Source: DATDAH01 sp036525535 (GTDB lineage: Bacteria; Actinomycetota; Acidimicrobiia; Acidimicrobiales; DATDAH01). Taken from it: DNA of 6,826 nt. Position 1 is the first letter of the stretch. Every line of letters begins with the position of its first letter. The notes under the pieces are model-generated. The model had not been told where the DNA came from and did no database searches. It was given only the letters and a program-made list of their open reading frames with translations. The translations under genes and the position numbers were made by a program. The stretch is from the NCBI GenBank assembly GCA_036525535.1, contig DATDAH010000341.1, positions 1 through 6,826 of the forward strand. Direction: 5' to 3'. Shown in pieces: positions 1-5,775 of the stretch.

Positions 1-753
1 GAAACGGGGCAGGATCACGATCGGAGCGCCCACCCGGAAGGCGAAGAGGACCTGGTAGATCCCCGCCCACAGCGACATCGACACCGGGATCAGGTTGGGC
101 ATCGGGGGTCGGGGCGGGCCGTCGGTCGGCTTGGTCCGCAACGAGCCGATGACCCCGTCGATCAGCTCCAAGACCCCCGAGTGGCGCATGAGCACCGGCT
201 TCGGCCGGCCGGTGGTGCCCGACGTGAAGCTGATGGCGGCGATGTCCTCGTCCCGACGCTCGCCGTCGACCGGGCCCCCGGCGTCCGTCGTCCAGCCCCC
301 CTCGTCGGCCACGATCACCGGTAGCGCGAAGCGGTCGGCCAGGTCGGGGGTCGTGACCGCAGCCACCGGCCCGACCTCGGCCACGACATGGGTGACCTCC
401 CCCGGGGTGGAGCGGGGGTTCACCGGAACGTAGACGGCGCCGACCTGCCAGACGGCGAACAGGGCGGCCACGATCCCCACCCCGTTGGGCAGGGCCACGA
501 CCACGGCGTGGCCGGCGCCGATTCCCAGCCCGGCCAGCACGGCCGCCAGCGCGTCGACGGAGGCCTCGACGTCGGCCCGGGTCGCCGTGACCGTGGTCCC
601 CTCGTGGACCAGCGGCTCATCGGCGGCCGCGGGGACCTCCGCCAGGAGGCCCCCGAGACCCCGCTCAGGCAGTGGCTCGACCGGCCAGCTCGCCGAGGCT
701 GACCTTGGACCTCTCCCGGCGGCCGGCGTCCATCGAGCGGATCGCAACGTCAT
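1..753 (-). CDS. AMP-forming acyl-CoA synthetase/ligase, N-terminal part (cut by window edge)
   Basis: This is an open frame of 251 codons that leaves the window at its left edge. It belongs to the adenylate-forming (AMP-binding) superfamily, whose acyl-CoA ligases convert a carboxylic acid, ATP and CoA to acyl-CoA, AMP and pyrophosphate in the cytoplasm. The clearest signal is the phosphate-binding A3 motif, TSGTTGRPKP, at about residues 177-186. The usual Gly after the Lys is Pro here. Upstream is the typical LPNGVGIVAALFAVWQVGAV stretch. Downstream is an IPVSMSLWAG...GAPIVILPRF segment typical of the ligase core. Later motifs and the acyl pocket lie outside the window, so the substrate cannot be read. 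The only in-frame ATG near the amidohydrolase stop is at 753, giving an 89 nt overlap. No ATG or GTG lies between it and the conserved region, so the start is uncertain (a CTG at 672 is the alternative). As the last visible gene of the leftward operon, it probably activates the pathway's substrate. Confidence 0.88.
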   Translation of the reverse strand, partial: MTLRSARWTPAAGRGPRSASASWPVEPLPERGLGGLLAEVPAAADEPLVHEGTTVTATRADVEASVDALAAVLAGLGIGAGHAVVVALPNGVGIVAALFAVWQVGAVYVPVNPRSTPGEVTHVVAEVGPVAAVTTPDLADRFALPVIVADEGGWTTDAGGPVDGERRDEDIAAISFTSGTTGRPKPVLMRHSGVLELIDGVIGSLRTKPTDGPPRPPMPNLIPVSMSLWAGIYQVLFAFRVGAPIVILPRF

Positions 754-1945
754 GATCCGGCACCTCCGCCCGCAGGGCCCCAACCGTGCACTGCTGCCTC
801 GGTCGGGTGGAGAACGGGTCGAACCGGTACCAGCGCAGGGCGTTCTCGTGGGTGATCTTGTCGATCTCCTCCCGGCTCGCCCCGTACTTCTGGGCGACGG
901 CGAGGAGCTCCTCGGGAGCGGTGGGCCACGACGAGTCGGAGTGGGGGTAGTCCTGTTCCCAGCAGATGTTGTCGATGCCGATCTCGTCCCGCAGCGCCAT
1001 CCCGATGGGGTCGGCGATGAAGCAGGTCAGGATGTGGCGACGGAAGACGTCGCTGGGCAGCTCGTCACCGAAGTCCTGGCCCGTCCACAGGTGGTGCATG
1101 TCGTAGGTGCGATCCAGCCGGTCGAGGAAGTAGGGGATCCAGCCGGTCCCGCCCTCGGACAGCGCCACTTTCAGGTCGCGGTACTCCTTGAAGACACGGG
1201 ACCAGACGAGGTCGGCGGCGGCGGCGCAGATGTTCATCGGCTGGAGCGTGATCATCACGTCCATCGGGGCGTCCGGGGCGGTCACCGCCAGCTGACCGGA
1301 CGAGCCGAGGTGGACGTTCATGATCGTCCCGGTCTCCACGAGGGCCCGCCACATGGGGTCCCAGTGCTCGCTGTGGAAGCTGGGCAGGCCGAGCGTCGCC
1401 GGGTTCTCGGTGAAGGTCAGCGAATGGCATCCCTTCGCCGCCACCCGCCGGATCTCCTCCGCGCTGGCCTCGGGGTCCCACAGCATGGGGATGGCCATCG
1501 GGATGTGGCGCTCGGGATAGGTGCCGCACCACTCGTCGATGTGCCAGTCGTTGTAGGCCCGCACGACCGCGGTGGCCAGGCCCTTGTCCTCGGTGGTCAG
1601 GAAGAGACGGCCGGAGAACGACGGGAACGACGGGAAGCACATGGCGGCCAGGATCCCGCCGGCGCTCATGTCCTTCACCCGCTCGTGGATGTCCCAGCAG
1701 CCCGGGCGCATCTCGTCGTAGGAGGTGGGGTCGACGCCGTACTCCTCCTTGGGCCGACCGGCGACGGCGTTGAGGCCGATGTTGGGGATCATGGCCCCTT
1801 CGAAGGACCAGACGTCGTCTCCCGCGTCCGTGCGGATCACCTTGGGCGCCCGGTCGGCGTAGGCCGCCGGCATCCGGCCCTCGAAGAGGTGGGGCGGCTC
1901 GACCACGTGGTCGTCCACGCTCACGAAGATGAGGTCGTCGAGCAT
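665..1945 (-). CDS. Amidohydrolase_2 family metal-dependent hydrolase/decarboxylase
   Basis: A 426-residue protein of the amidohydrolase_2 family (ACMSD-like TIM barrel; the family includes decarboxylases such as LigW and hydrolases). Visible landmarks are SVDDHVVEPPHLF at 9-21, with Asp11/His13 in the place of the family's (H/E)-x-H metal motif; NVHLGSSG around His212; SEGGTGWIP at 263-271; WEQDYPHSDSSWP around Asp332, the likely metal-binding or catalytic Asp; and the closing ENALRWYRFDP at 367-377. A further tail of about 49 residues follows and overlaps the start of the ligase gene. The ATG at 1945 is supported by a GGGAG ribosome-binding site 7 nt upstream and by the conserved N-terminus lying immediately after it. 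Family relatives act on ring carboxylates or ring-derived diketo acids, so a hydrolytic C-C cleavage or decarboxylation step is plausible. The reaction itself is inferred. It follows the crotonase gene after a 42 bp gap that carries an operator-like repeat. Confidence 0.88.
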   Translation of the reverse strand: MLDDLIFVSVDDHVVEPPHLFEGRMPAAYADRAPKVIRTDAGDDVWSFEGAMIPNIGLNAVAGRPKEEYGVDPTSYDEMRPGCWDIHERVKDMSAGGILAAMCFPSFPSFSGRLFLTTEDKGLATAVVRAYNDWHIDEWCGTYPERHIPMAIPMLWDPEASAEEIRRVAAKGCHSLTFTENPATLGLPSFHSEHWDPMWRALVETGTIMNVHLGSSGQLAVTAPDAPMDVMITLQPMNICAAAADLVWSRVFKEYRDLKVALSEGGTGWIPYFLDRLDRTYDMHHLWTGQDFGDELPSDVFRRHILTCFIADPIGMALRDEIGIDNICWEQDYPHSDSSWPTAPEELLAVAQKYGASREEIDKITHENALRWYRFDPFSTRPRQQCTVGALRAEVPDHDVAIRSMDAGRRERSKVSLGELAGRATA

Positions 1946-1952
1946 CTCAGAA

Positions 1953-1957
1953 CTCCC
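1953..1957 (-). promoter_or_regulatory. Ribosome-binding site of the amidohydrolase gene
   Basis: GGGAG on the minus strand, 7 nt before the ATG at 1945. It decides the start of the amidohydrolase. Confidence 0.65.
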
Positions 1958-1969
1958 GTTCCGGTGGGA

Positions 1970-1983
1970 TGAATCTCGGTTCA
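1970..1983. promoter_or_regulatory. Operator-like inverted repeat upstream of the amidohydrolase
   Basis: The plus strand reads TGAAT-CTCG-GTTCA followed by GAA. It is an imperfect inverted repeat with 4 of 5 arm pairs matching. It shares its arm layout, 4 nt spacer and the right half plus flank (GTTCAGAA) with the repeat at 5749-5762. It lies in the 42 bp gap between the crotonase stop and the amidohydrolase ATG, 24 nt from the ATG. A site for a dimeric repressor of TetR type is plausible but is an inference. No clear -10/-35 pair was identified next to it. Confidence 0.4.
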
Positions 1984-1987
1984 GAAT

Positions 1988-2779
1988 CTAGTCGAGGGGC
2001 TGCCACTCCGGCTCCCGGCGCTCGGCGAAGGCGGCGGGGCCCTCGGTCTGATCGGGGTGCCCCCACATCGACACGAGGTCCTGGGCCCCCGCCTGGCAGG
2101 CGTCGGTCAGGCCGAGCTCGAGGGACCCCCACAGGGCGCGCTTGGTGGCCGCCATCGCCGCCGGGCTGTTGTGGGCGATCTTCTCGGCCAGCTCCTGGGC
2201 CGCCTCCCGCAGACGCTCGGGCGGATCCACGACCTCGCTGATCATCCCCAGCTCGTAGGCCCGCTGGGCTGACATGCGCTCGTGCCGGCCGACCAGGGCC
2301 ATGCGCATGACGGCCTCCGCCGGCATCTTGCGCATCAGCCCGATGGCCTCGATGGCCACGACCTGGCCGATGGACACGTGGGGGTCGAAGAACTGGGCGT
2401 CGGAGGCGGCGATGACGATGTCGGCCTCGGCCACCCAGTGGAAGCCACCCCCGGCACAGATCCCGTTGACGGCGGTGATGACCGGCTTGCGCACCCCCTG
2501 CTGCCAGGCCGTGAAGTGCAGGTCCCAGCTCTCCACCGACTCCCGGTAGCGCTCGAAGCCGACGCCGTCGCCGGCGATCTCCGACACGTCGACCCCGGTC
2601 TGGAACGCTCGGCCGTTGCCCGTGTGGACGATGACCCGCACGTCGGGGTCCCGGTCGAGCTCGAGCCAGGCGTCGGCGAACTCGTCGCGCATCGCGCTGT
2701 TCATGGCGTTGAGCTGGTCCGGCCGGTCGTTGATCAGCCAGCCCACGGAGCCGTGCTTCTCGATGATCAGGTGCTCCAC
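1988..2779 (-). CDS. Crotonase (enoyl-CoA hydratase/isomerase family), His/His active-site variant, copy A
   Basis: A 263-residue crotonase-fold protein acting on an acyl-CoA. The GTG start at 2779 has GGGAGG 4 nt upstream and overlaps the previous gene by 13 nt, implying translational coupling. The frame stays open upstream, but that part is antisense or out of frame to the neighbouring gene and is not crotonase-like. The fold is shown by GWLINDRPDQLNAM near residues 13-26, the oxyanion-hole segment AFQTGVD at 58-64, and the NG-x-CAGGG loop at 105-112. The two positions that hold the catalytic Glu144 and Glu164 of rat enoyl-CoA hydratase are His114 (in GGGFH) and His134 (in DPHVSIGQV), with the same 20-residue spacing. 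Ordinary hydration of enoyl-CoA is therefore doubtful. The reaction could be isomerisation, C-C cleavage or thioester hydrolysis. It is a tandem paralogue of the next gene upstream, about 60% identical by eye, and the long C-terminal block (ATKRALWG...MWGHPDQTEGPAA) is nearly the same. Confidence 0.9.
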   Translation of the reverse strand: MEHLIIEKHGSVGWLINDRPDQLNAMNSAMRDEFADAWLELDRDPDVRVIVHTGNGRAFQTGVDVSEIAGDGVGFERYRESVESWDLHFTAWQQGVRKPVITAVNGICAGGGFHWVAEADIVIAASDAQFFDPHVSIGQVVAIEAIGLMRKMPAEAVMRMALVGRHERMSAQRAYELGMISEVVDPPERLREAAQELAEKIAHNSPAAMAATKRALWGSLELGLTDACQAGAQDLVSMWGHPDQTEGPAAFAERREPEWQPLD

Positions 2780-3573
2780 TGCGCCTCCCGCTTGTCGGCC
2801 CAGGCGGCGGGCCCTTCGGTCTGGTCGGGGTGGCCCCACATCGCCACCAGCTCCTGGGACCCGGCCCGGCAGGCGTCGGTCAGCCCCGCCTCCAGGGCTC
2901 CCCAGAGGGCCCGCTTGGTCGCGGCCATCGCGGCCGGGCTGTTGAGGGCGATCTTGGCCGCGAGGTCGGCCGCCGCGTCCCGGAGGTCGGCCGCGGGCAG
3001 GACCTCGGAGCAGATCCCCAGGTCGTAGGCCCGGCGCGCCGACAGCCGCTCGTGCCGACCCACCAGGGCCATCCGGAAGACGGCTTCGGCCGGCGACTTC
3101 CGGACCAGGGCTATGGCCTCGTACGCGGTGACCTGCCCGATCGAGACGTGGGGGTCGAGGAAGGTGGCGTCCTCGGCCACGATCACGATGTCGGCGTCGG
3201 CCACGAAGTGCAGACCGCCTCCGGCGCAGGTCCCGTTGACCGCGGCGATGACCGGCTTGCGCACCTCGTTGTGCCAGGCCGTGAACCGCAGCTCGGCTCG
3301 CTTGGTCCGCCGTGACTGCTCGCGCAGCGCCTCGGGGTCCGAGGCCAGCTGGCCGACGTCGAGGCCGGTCTGGAACGCCGACCCGTTCCCCGTGTTGACG
3401 ATGACCCGCACCTCGGGGTCGGCGTCCAGTTCCTGCCACGCCCGCTCCAGCTCCGCCAGCATCACCGCGTCCATGGCGTTGCCCCGGTCGGGCCGGTCGA
3501 AGATCAGCCAGCCGATGTGACCGTCCCGCTCGACGACCAGCGTCTCGTAGGGCCCGGCCCCCACGGCGGTCAC
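2767..3573 (-). CDS. Crotonase (enoyl-CoA hydratase/isomerase family), His/His active-site variant, copy B
   Basis: A 268-residue crotonase. The GTG start at 3573 overlaps the TGA of the acyl-CoA dehydrogenase gene as GTGA, a classic coupled junction. The protein shows GWLIFDRPDRGNAM at 21-34, AFQTGLD at 66-72, NG-x-CAGGG at 113-120, and LVGRHERLSARRAYDLG near 170-186. As in copy A, the two classical catalytic Glu positions are His: His122 in GGGLHFV and His142 in DPHVSIGQV. Such proteins are usually annotated generically as enoyl-CoA hydratase, but the missing acid/base pair argues against a standard hydratase. Keeping two tandem copies with the same unusual residues suggests related but distinct substrates, or mixed oligomers (crotonases are usually trimers or hexamers). 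Both ideas are inference. Its operon position directly after the dehydrogenase suggests it acts on the unsaturated acyl-CoA product. Confidence 0.9.
   Translation of the reverse strand: MTAVGAGPYETLVVERDGHIGWLIFDRPDRGNAMDAVMLAELERAWQELDADPEVRVIVNTGNGSAFQTGLDVGQLASDPEALREQSRRTKRAELRFTAWHNEVRKPVIAAVNGTCAGGGLHFVADADIVIVAEDATFLDPHVSIGQVTAYEAIALVRKSPAEAVFRMALVGRHERLSARRAYDLGICSEVLPAADLRDAAADLAAKIALNSPAAMAATKRALWGALEAGLTDACRAGSQELVAMWGHPDQTEGPAAWADKREAQWST
2784..2789 (-). promoter_or_regulatory. Ribosome-binding site fixing the GTG start of crotonase copy A
   Basis: GGGAGG on the minus strand lies 4 nt before the GTG at 2779, inside the last codons of the upstream crotonase. It supports this start over any farther upstream in the same open frame. 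Confidence 0.65.
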
Positions 3574-4841
3574 GAGCGAGGGACCTCGCCCCAGGGGGCG
3601 TCCCGCCAGGGGTCGGGCTCGCGGGGCAGGCCCAGGACCCGCTCCCCCAGGATGTTCTTGTTCACCTCGGTGGTCCCACCCTCGATGGTGTTGGCCCGCG
3701 AGCGCAGCATGCCCGACACGGTCCGGGGCAGTGCGTCGGCGTAGTCCTTCCCCGCGCCCGTCCACGCCGTGGCCGCCGGTCCGAGCAGGTCGGTCGCCAG
3801 GACCTGGATGCGCTGGTTCAGGGCGCCCTGGTGGACCTTGCCGATCGACGATTCCGGGCCCGGCGGCCGCCCCGCCTTCAGGCCGGCCCGCACCCGCTGG
3901 TTGGTCCAGCCCCGGATCTGCTCCTCGCTGTAGACCGCCATCAGCGCTTGGCGCACCAGGGGCTCGTCCCAGCGGCCGAGGGCCCGGGCCTCCCGGATGA
4001 GGGCCTCGGTGCCCGAGCCCCCGATGCGGTCGACCCCGCCCGAGCCGGAGCCCGACACCATCTGGCGCTCCCCGGAGAGGGTGGCGTTGGCCACGCTCCA
4101 GCCCGCTCCCACCTCGCCGACGCGGTGCTCGTCGGGCACGGCCACGTCGTCCAGGAAGACCTCGTTGAAGTCGATCTCACCGGTGATGTGGCGCAGCGGG
4201 CGCACGGTGACCCCAGGGGCGTGGAGGTCGACCAGGAAGTAGGTGATGCCCTTGCGCTTCGGCACCGCGGCGTCGGTCCGGGCCAGGCAGACGCCGAAGT
4301 CGGACACGTGGGCCCAGGTGGTCCACACCTTCTGACCGGTCAGCACCCAGCTGTCCCCGTCCCGCTCGGCCCGGGTGGCCAGCGACGCCAGGTCCGAGCC
4401 CGCCCCCGGCTCGGAGAAGAGCTGGCACCATCGCTCCGTGTTGTCCACGATGCGAGGCAGGAAGCGCCGGCGCTGGTCCTCCGTGCCGTGGGCGAACAGG
4501 GCGGGGGCGGCCAGGTTGAGGCCGAGCGGGTTCAGGCGGCCGAGGTTGAACGGGGCCAGCTCCGCTTCCATGGCCCGGGCCACGGCCGGGGCCACGTCGA
4601 GGCCTCCGTAGGCCACCGGCCAGGTCGGGGCCACGAGCCCGGCGGCCGCCATCGTGGGGTACCAGGCCTCGTACTCGGCCCGGGGGCGCACCGCCCGGAT
4701 CGCCGCCGCCCCGCCCTGCTCGGCCGCCTCCCGCCAGGCCGCCGGGACGTGGGCAACCACCCAGTCGGCCGTCAGGGCCGCGGCGGCCTCGGGCGTCGTG
4801 GCCGGGTCGACAGCGAGTCGGTCGGGGGGCTGGTCCCTCAT
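3570..4841 (-). CDS. Acyl-CoA dehydrogenase (FadE-type flavoprotein)
   Basis: A 423-residue acyl-CoA dehydrogenase, slightly longer than the usual 380-410. It would oxidise an acyl-CoA to the alpha,beta-unsaturated form using FAD and pass electrons to electron-transfer flavoprotein. All three domains are visible. The helical N-terminal domain spans about 1-135, with WPVAYGG and HGTEDQRRRFLPRI. The beta middle domain starts with LFSEPGAGSDLASL (141-154), followed by LTGQKVWTTWAHV (167-179), which contacts flavin and substrate in the family. The helical C-terminal domain ends with the catalytic-base motif NTIEGGTTEVNKNILGERVL; Glu387 is the likely base, so the enzyme looks active. A Gly/Ser-rich stretch (SGSGSGG, about 263-269) begins the C-terminal domain. 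The ATG at 4841 is chosen because the sequence before it in the open frame is not dehydrogenase-like. No strong ribosome-binding site is visible, only GAAGAG about 9 nt away. Its stop overlaps the next crotonase start. Confidence 0.93.
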   Translation of the reverse strand: MRDQPPDRLAVDPATTPEAAAALTADWVVAHVPAAWREAAEQGGAAAIRAVRPRAEYEAWYPTMAAAGLVAPTWPVAYGGLDVAPAVARAMEAELAPFNLGRLNPLGLNLAAPALFAHGTEDQRRRFLPRIVDNTERWCQLFSEPGAGSDLASLATRAERDGDSWVLTGQKVWTTWAHVSDFGVCLARTDAAVPKRKGITYFLVDLHAPGVTVRPLRHITGEIDFNEVFLDDVAVPDEHRVGEVGAGWSVANATLSGERQMVSGSGSGGVDRIGGSGTEALIREARALGRWDEPLVRQALMAVYSEEQIRGWTNQRVRAGLKAGRPPGPESSIGKVHQGALNQRIQVLATDLLGPAATAWTGAGKDYADALPRTVSGMLRSRANTIEGGTTEVNKNILGERVLGLPREPDPWRDAPWGEVPRS

Positions 4842-4882
4842 CGTGGATGGCTCTTCGCCTGACGGCTCATCGCGGTGCAGGC

Positions 4883-4903
4883 CTGATCGGCCCGCTGATC
4901 GGC
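4883..4903. repeat. Short direct repeat in the crotonase-dehydrogenase gap
   Basis: CTGATCGGC occurs twice, at 4883-4891 and 4895-4903, 12 bp apart, in the 70 bp gap between the PaaG-like crotonase and the acyl-CoA dehydrogenase. This is the longest gap inside the leftward operon. It could be a small regulatory or RNA-structure element, or chance in GC-rich DNA. No poly-T tract follows, so a standard terminator is not supported. Confidence 0.3.
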
Positions 4904-4911
4904 TGCGCCGC

Positions 4912-5727
4912 TCACCGACCGCGGAACTCGGGGTCCCGCTTGTCCCGAAAGGCGGCGAAGCCCTCGCGGAAGTCTTCGCTGCGGGACGACAGCTCGAGGG
5001 CGAACGCCTCGTGGCGCATCGACTCGTCGAGCCCTGACGCCGCCGCGTCATGCAACAGCCACTTGGTCAACCCGAGGGCGACCGTCGCCCCGCCGGCCAG
5101 TCGCGCCACGAGCGCGGCCACCTCCCCGTCCAACGCCCCGGCCGGGTGGGCGGCGTGGATCACACCCCACTCGACGGCCTCGGTGCCCGACAGCTTCCGC
5201 CCCAGGAGCAGCAGGTCCCGGGCCCGCACCGGCCCGACCCGGCGCTGGAGCATCCAGGTGGCGCCGCTGTCGGGCGTGAACCCCCGGTCCGCGAAGGGCT
5301 CCCAGAAGCGGGCGTCGGTGGCGGCGAGCGTGAAGTCGGCGGCCAAGGCCAGCTGGAAGCCGAGGCCGGCGGCCCACCCCCGGACGGCGCAGACCACCGG
5401 CACTTGCACCGAGGCGACGAGGGTGACGAGGCGGTGGGCCGTGTGGGGCACCCGGCGTTGGATGCTGCCGACCCGGGGCCGGTCGTCGCCCGCGTTGCGG
5501 GCCACGATGTCGGCGCCGGCGCAGAAGTGCTCGCCCGCCCCGTCGATCACGATGACCCGGACGGCCTCGTCCTCCTCGGCGGTGGAAACGGCGTCGACCA
5601 GCCCGGCCATCATCTCGTCGTCCACTGCGTTTCGCTTGTCGGGCCGGTCCAGCCGGAGGCGCAACACCCCTTCGGACAGGTCGACATCGAGGCCGGGACG
5701 GCTCGCGTACGCCTGCTCACGGGCCAC
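4912..5727 (-). CDS. Crotonase, PaaG-like enoyl-CoA isomerase type
   Basis: A 271-residue crotonase, the first gene of the leftward operon. The GTG at 5727 is the best start. The frame is open farther upstream, but that stretch lies across the divergent gap and the opposite gene, and the next Met is inside the conserved core. Motifs are LRLDRPDKRNAV at 24-35, HFCAGAD at 67-73 (oxyanion hole), RGWAAGLGFQLA at 116-127, and RGFTPDSGATWML at 148-160. At the rat hydratase positions, Glu144 is replaced by Gln125 and Glu164 by Phe145. An Asp is present at 153 in PDSG, the place of the catalytic Asp in PaaG-type isomerases and in 4-chlorobenzoyl-CoA dehalogenase. A double-bond shift, or another reaction using this Asp, is therefore likelier than hydration. 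The C-terminal SEDFREGFAAFRDKRDPEF is typical of the family. No clear ribosome-binding site is seen, and a -10-like hexamer sits 7 nt before the GTG, so the mRNA may be leaderless. Confidence 0.9.
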   Translation of the reverse strand: MAREQAYASRPGLDVDLSEGVLRLRLDRPDKRNAVDDEMMAGLVDAVSTAEEDEAVRVIVIDGAGEHFCAGADIVARNAGDDRPRVGSIQRRVPHTAHRLVTLVASVQVPVVCAVRGWAAGLGFQLALAADFTLAATDARFWEPFADRGFTPDSGATWMLQRRVGPVRARDLLLLGRKLSGTEAVEWGVIHAAHPAGALDGEVAALVARLAGGATVALGLTKWLLHDAAASGLDESMRHEAFALELSSRSEDFREGFAAFRDKRDPEFRGR

Positions 5728-5734
5728 GGAACGC

Positions 5735-5763
5735 AGACTACTCTGGATTGAACTGACGTTCAG
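5735..5763 (-). promoter_or_regulatory. Candidate promoter of the leftward operon
   Basis: On the minus strand, CTGAAC (5763-5758) and TAGTCT (5740-5735) are separated by 17 nt, resembling weak -35 and -10 boxes. After the -10 come 7 nt and then the GTG at 5727, so transcription could start at the start codon itself. Leaderless mRNAs are common in actinobacteria, and this fits the lack of a ribosome-binding site. The operator-like repeat lies between and over these boxes. Confidence 0.4.
5749..5762. promoter_or_regulatory. Operator-like inverted repeat in the divergent gap
   Basis: TGAAC-TGAC-GTTCA is a perfect 5 bp inverted repeat with a 4 nt spacer. A second, overlapping palindrome, CTGA-CGT-TCAG, spans 5753-5763. 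It lies in the 48 bp gap between the two divergent crotonase genes, 21 nt from the leftward GTG and 13 nt from the rightward ATG, so one bound dimer could control both. The arrangement is typical of TetR-family sites near acyl-CoA catabolic genes. The regulator type is inferred and no regulator gene lies in the window. Confidence 0.55.
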
Positions 5764-5775
5764 AAAGCGGAAAAC

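Noticed and set aside
418..429. GTTC-ACCG-GAAC inverted repeat resembling the operator arms
   Set aside because: It lies within conserved ligase coding sequence, has only 4 bp arms without the flanking match, and is expected by chance.
485..1972. Long plus-strand open frame (495 codons) opposite the ligase and amidohydrolase
   Set aside because: It lies antisense to well-supported motif-bearing genes, its translation is low-complexity (Gly/Val/Arg/His-rich), and such antisense frames are routine at this GC content.
2282..3028. Plus-strand open frame of 248 codons across the two tandem crotonases
   Set aside because: It crosses the junction of two real minus-strand genes and has no recognisable motif.
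1988..3439. Upstream extension of crotonase copy A into the neighbouring gene (483 residues)
   Set aside because: The extra N-terminal part is an out-of-frame reading of copy B. A good ribosome-binding site precedes the GTG at 2779.
4530..4551. GTTCA-N12-TGAAC inverted repeat
   Set aside because: It is inside the dehydrogenase gene, where it encodes the repetitive FNLGRLNP segment, and its spacer does not match the 4 nt of the candidate operators.
3831..4862. Plus-strand open frame of 343 codons opposite the acyl-CoA dehydrogenase
   Set aside because: Antisense shadow of the dehydrogenase gene; the translation shows no domain and is biased towards Gly, Arg, His and Val.
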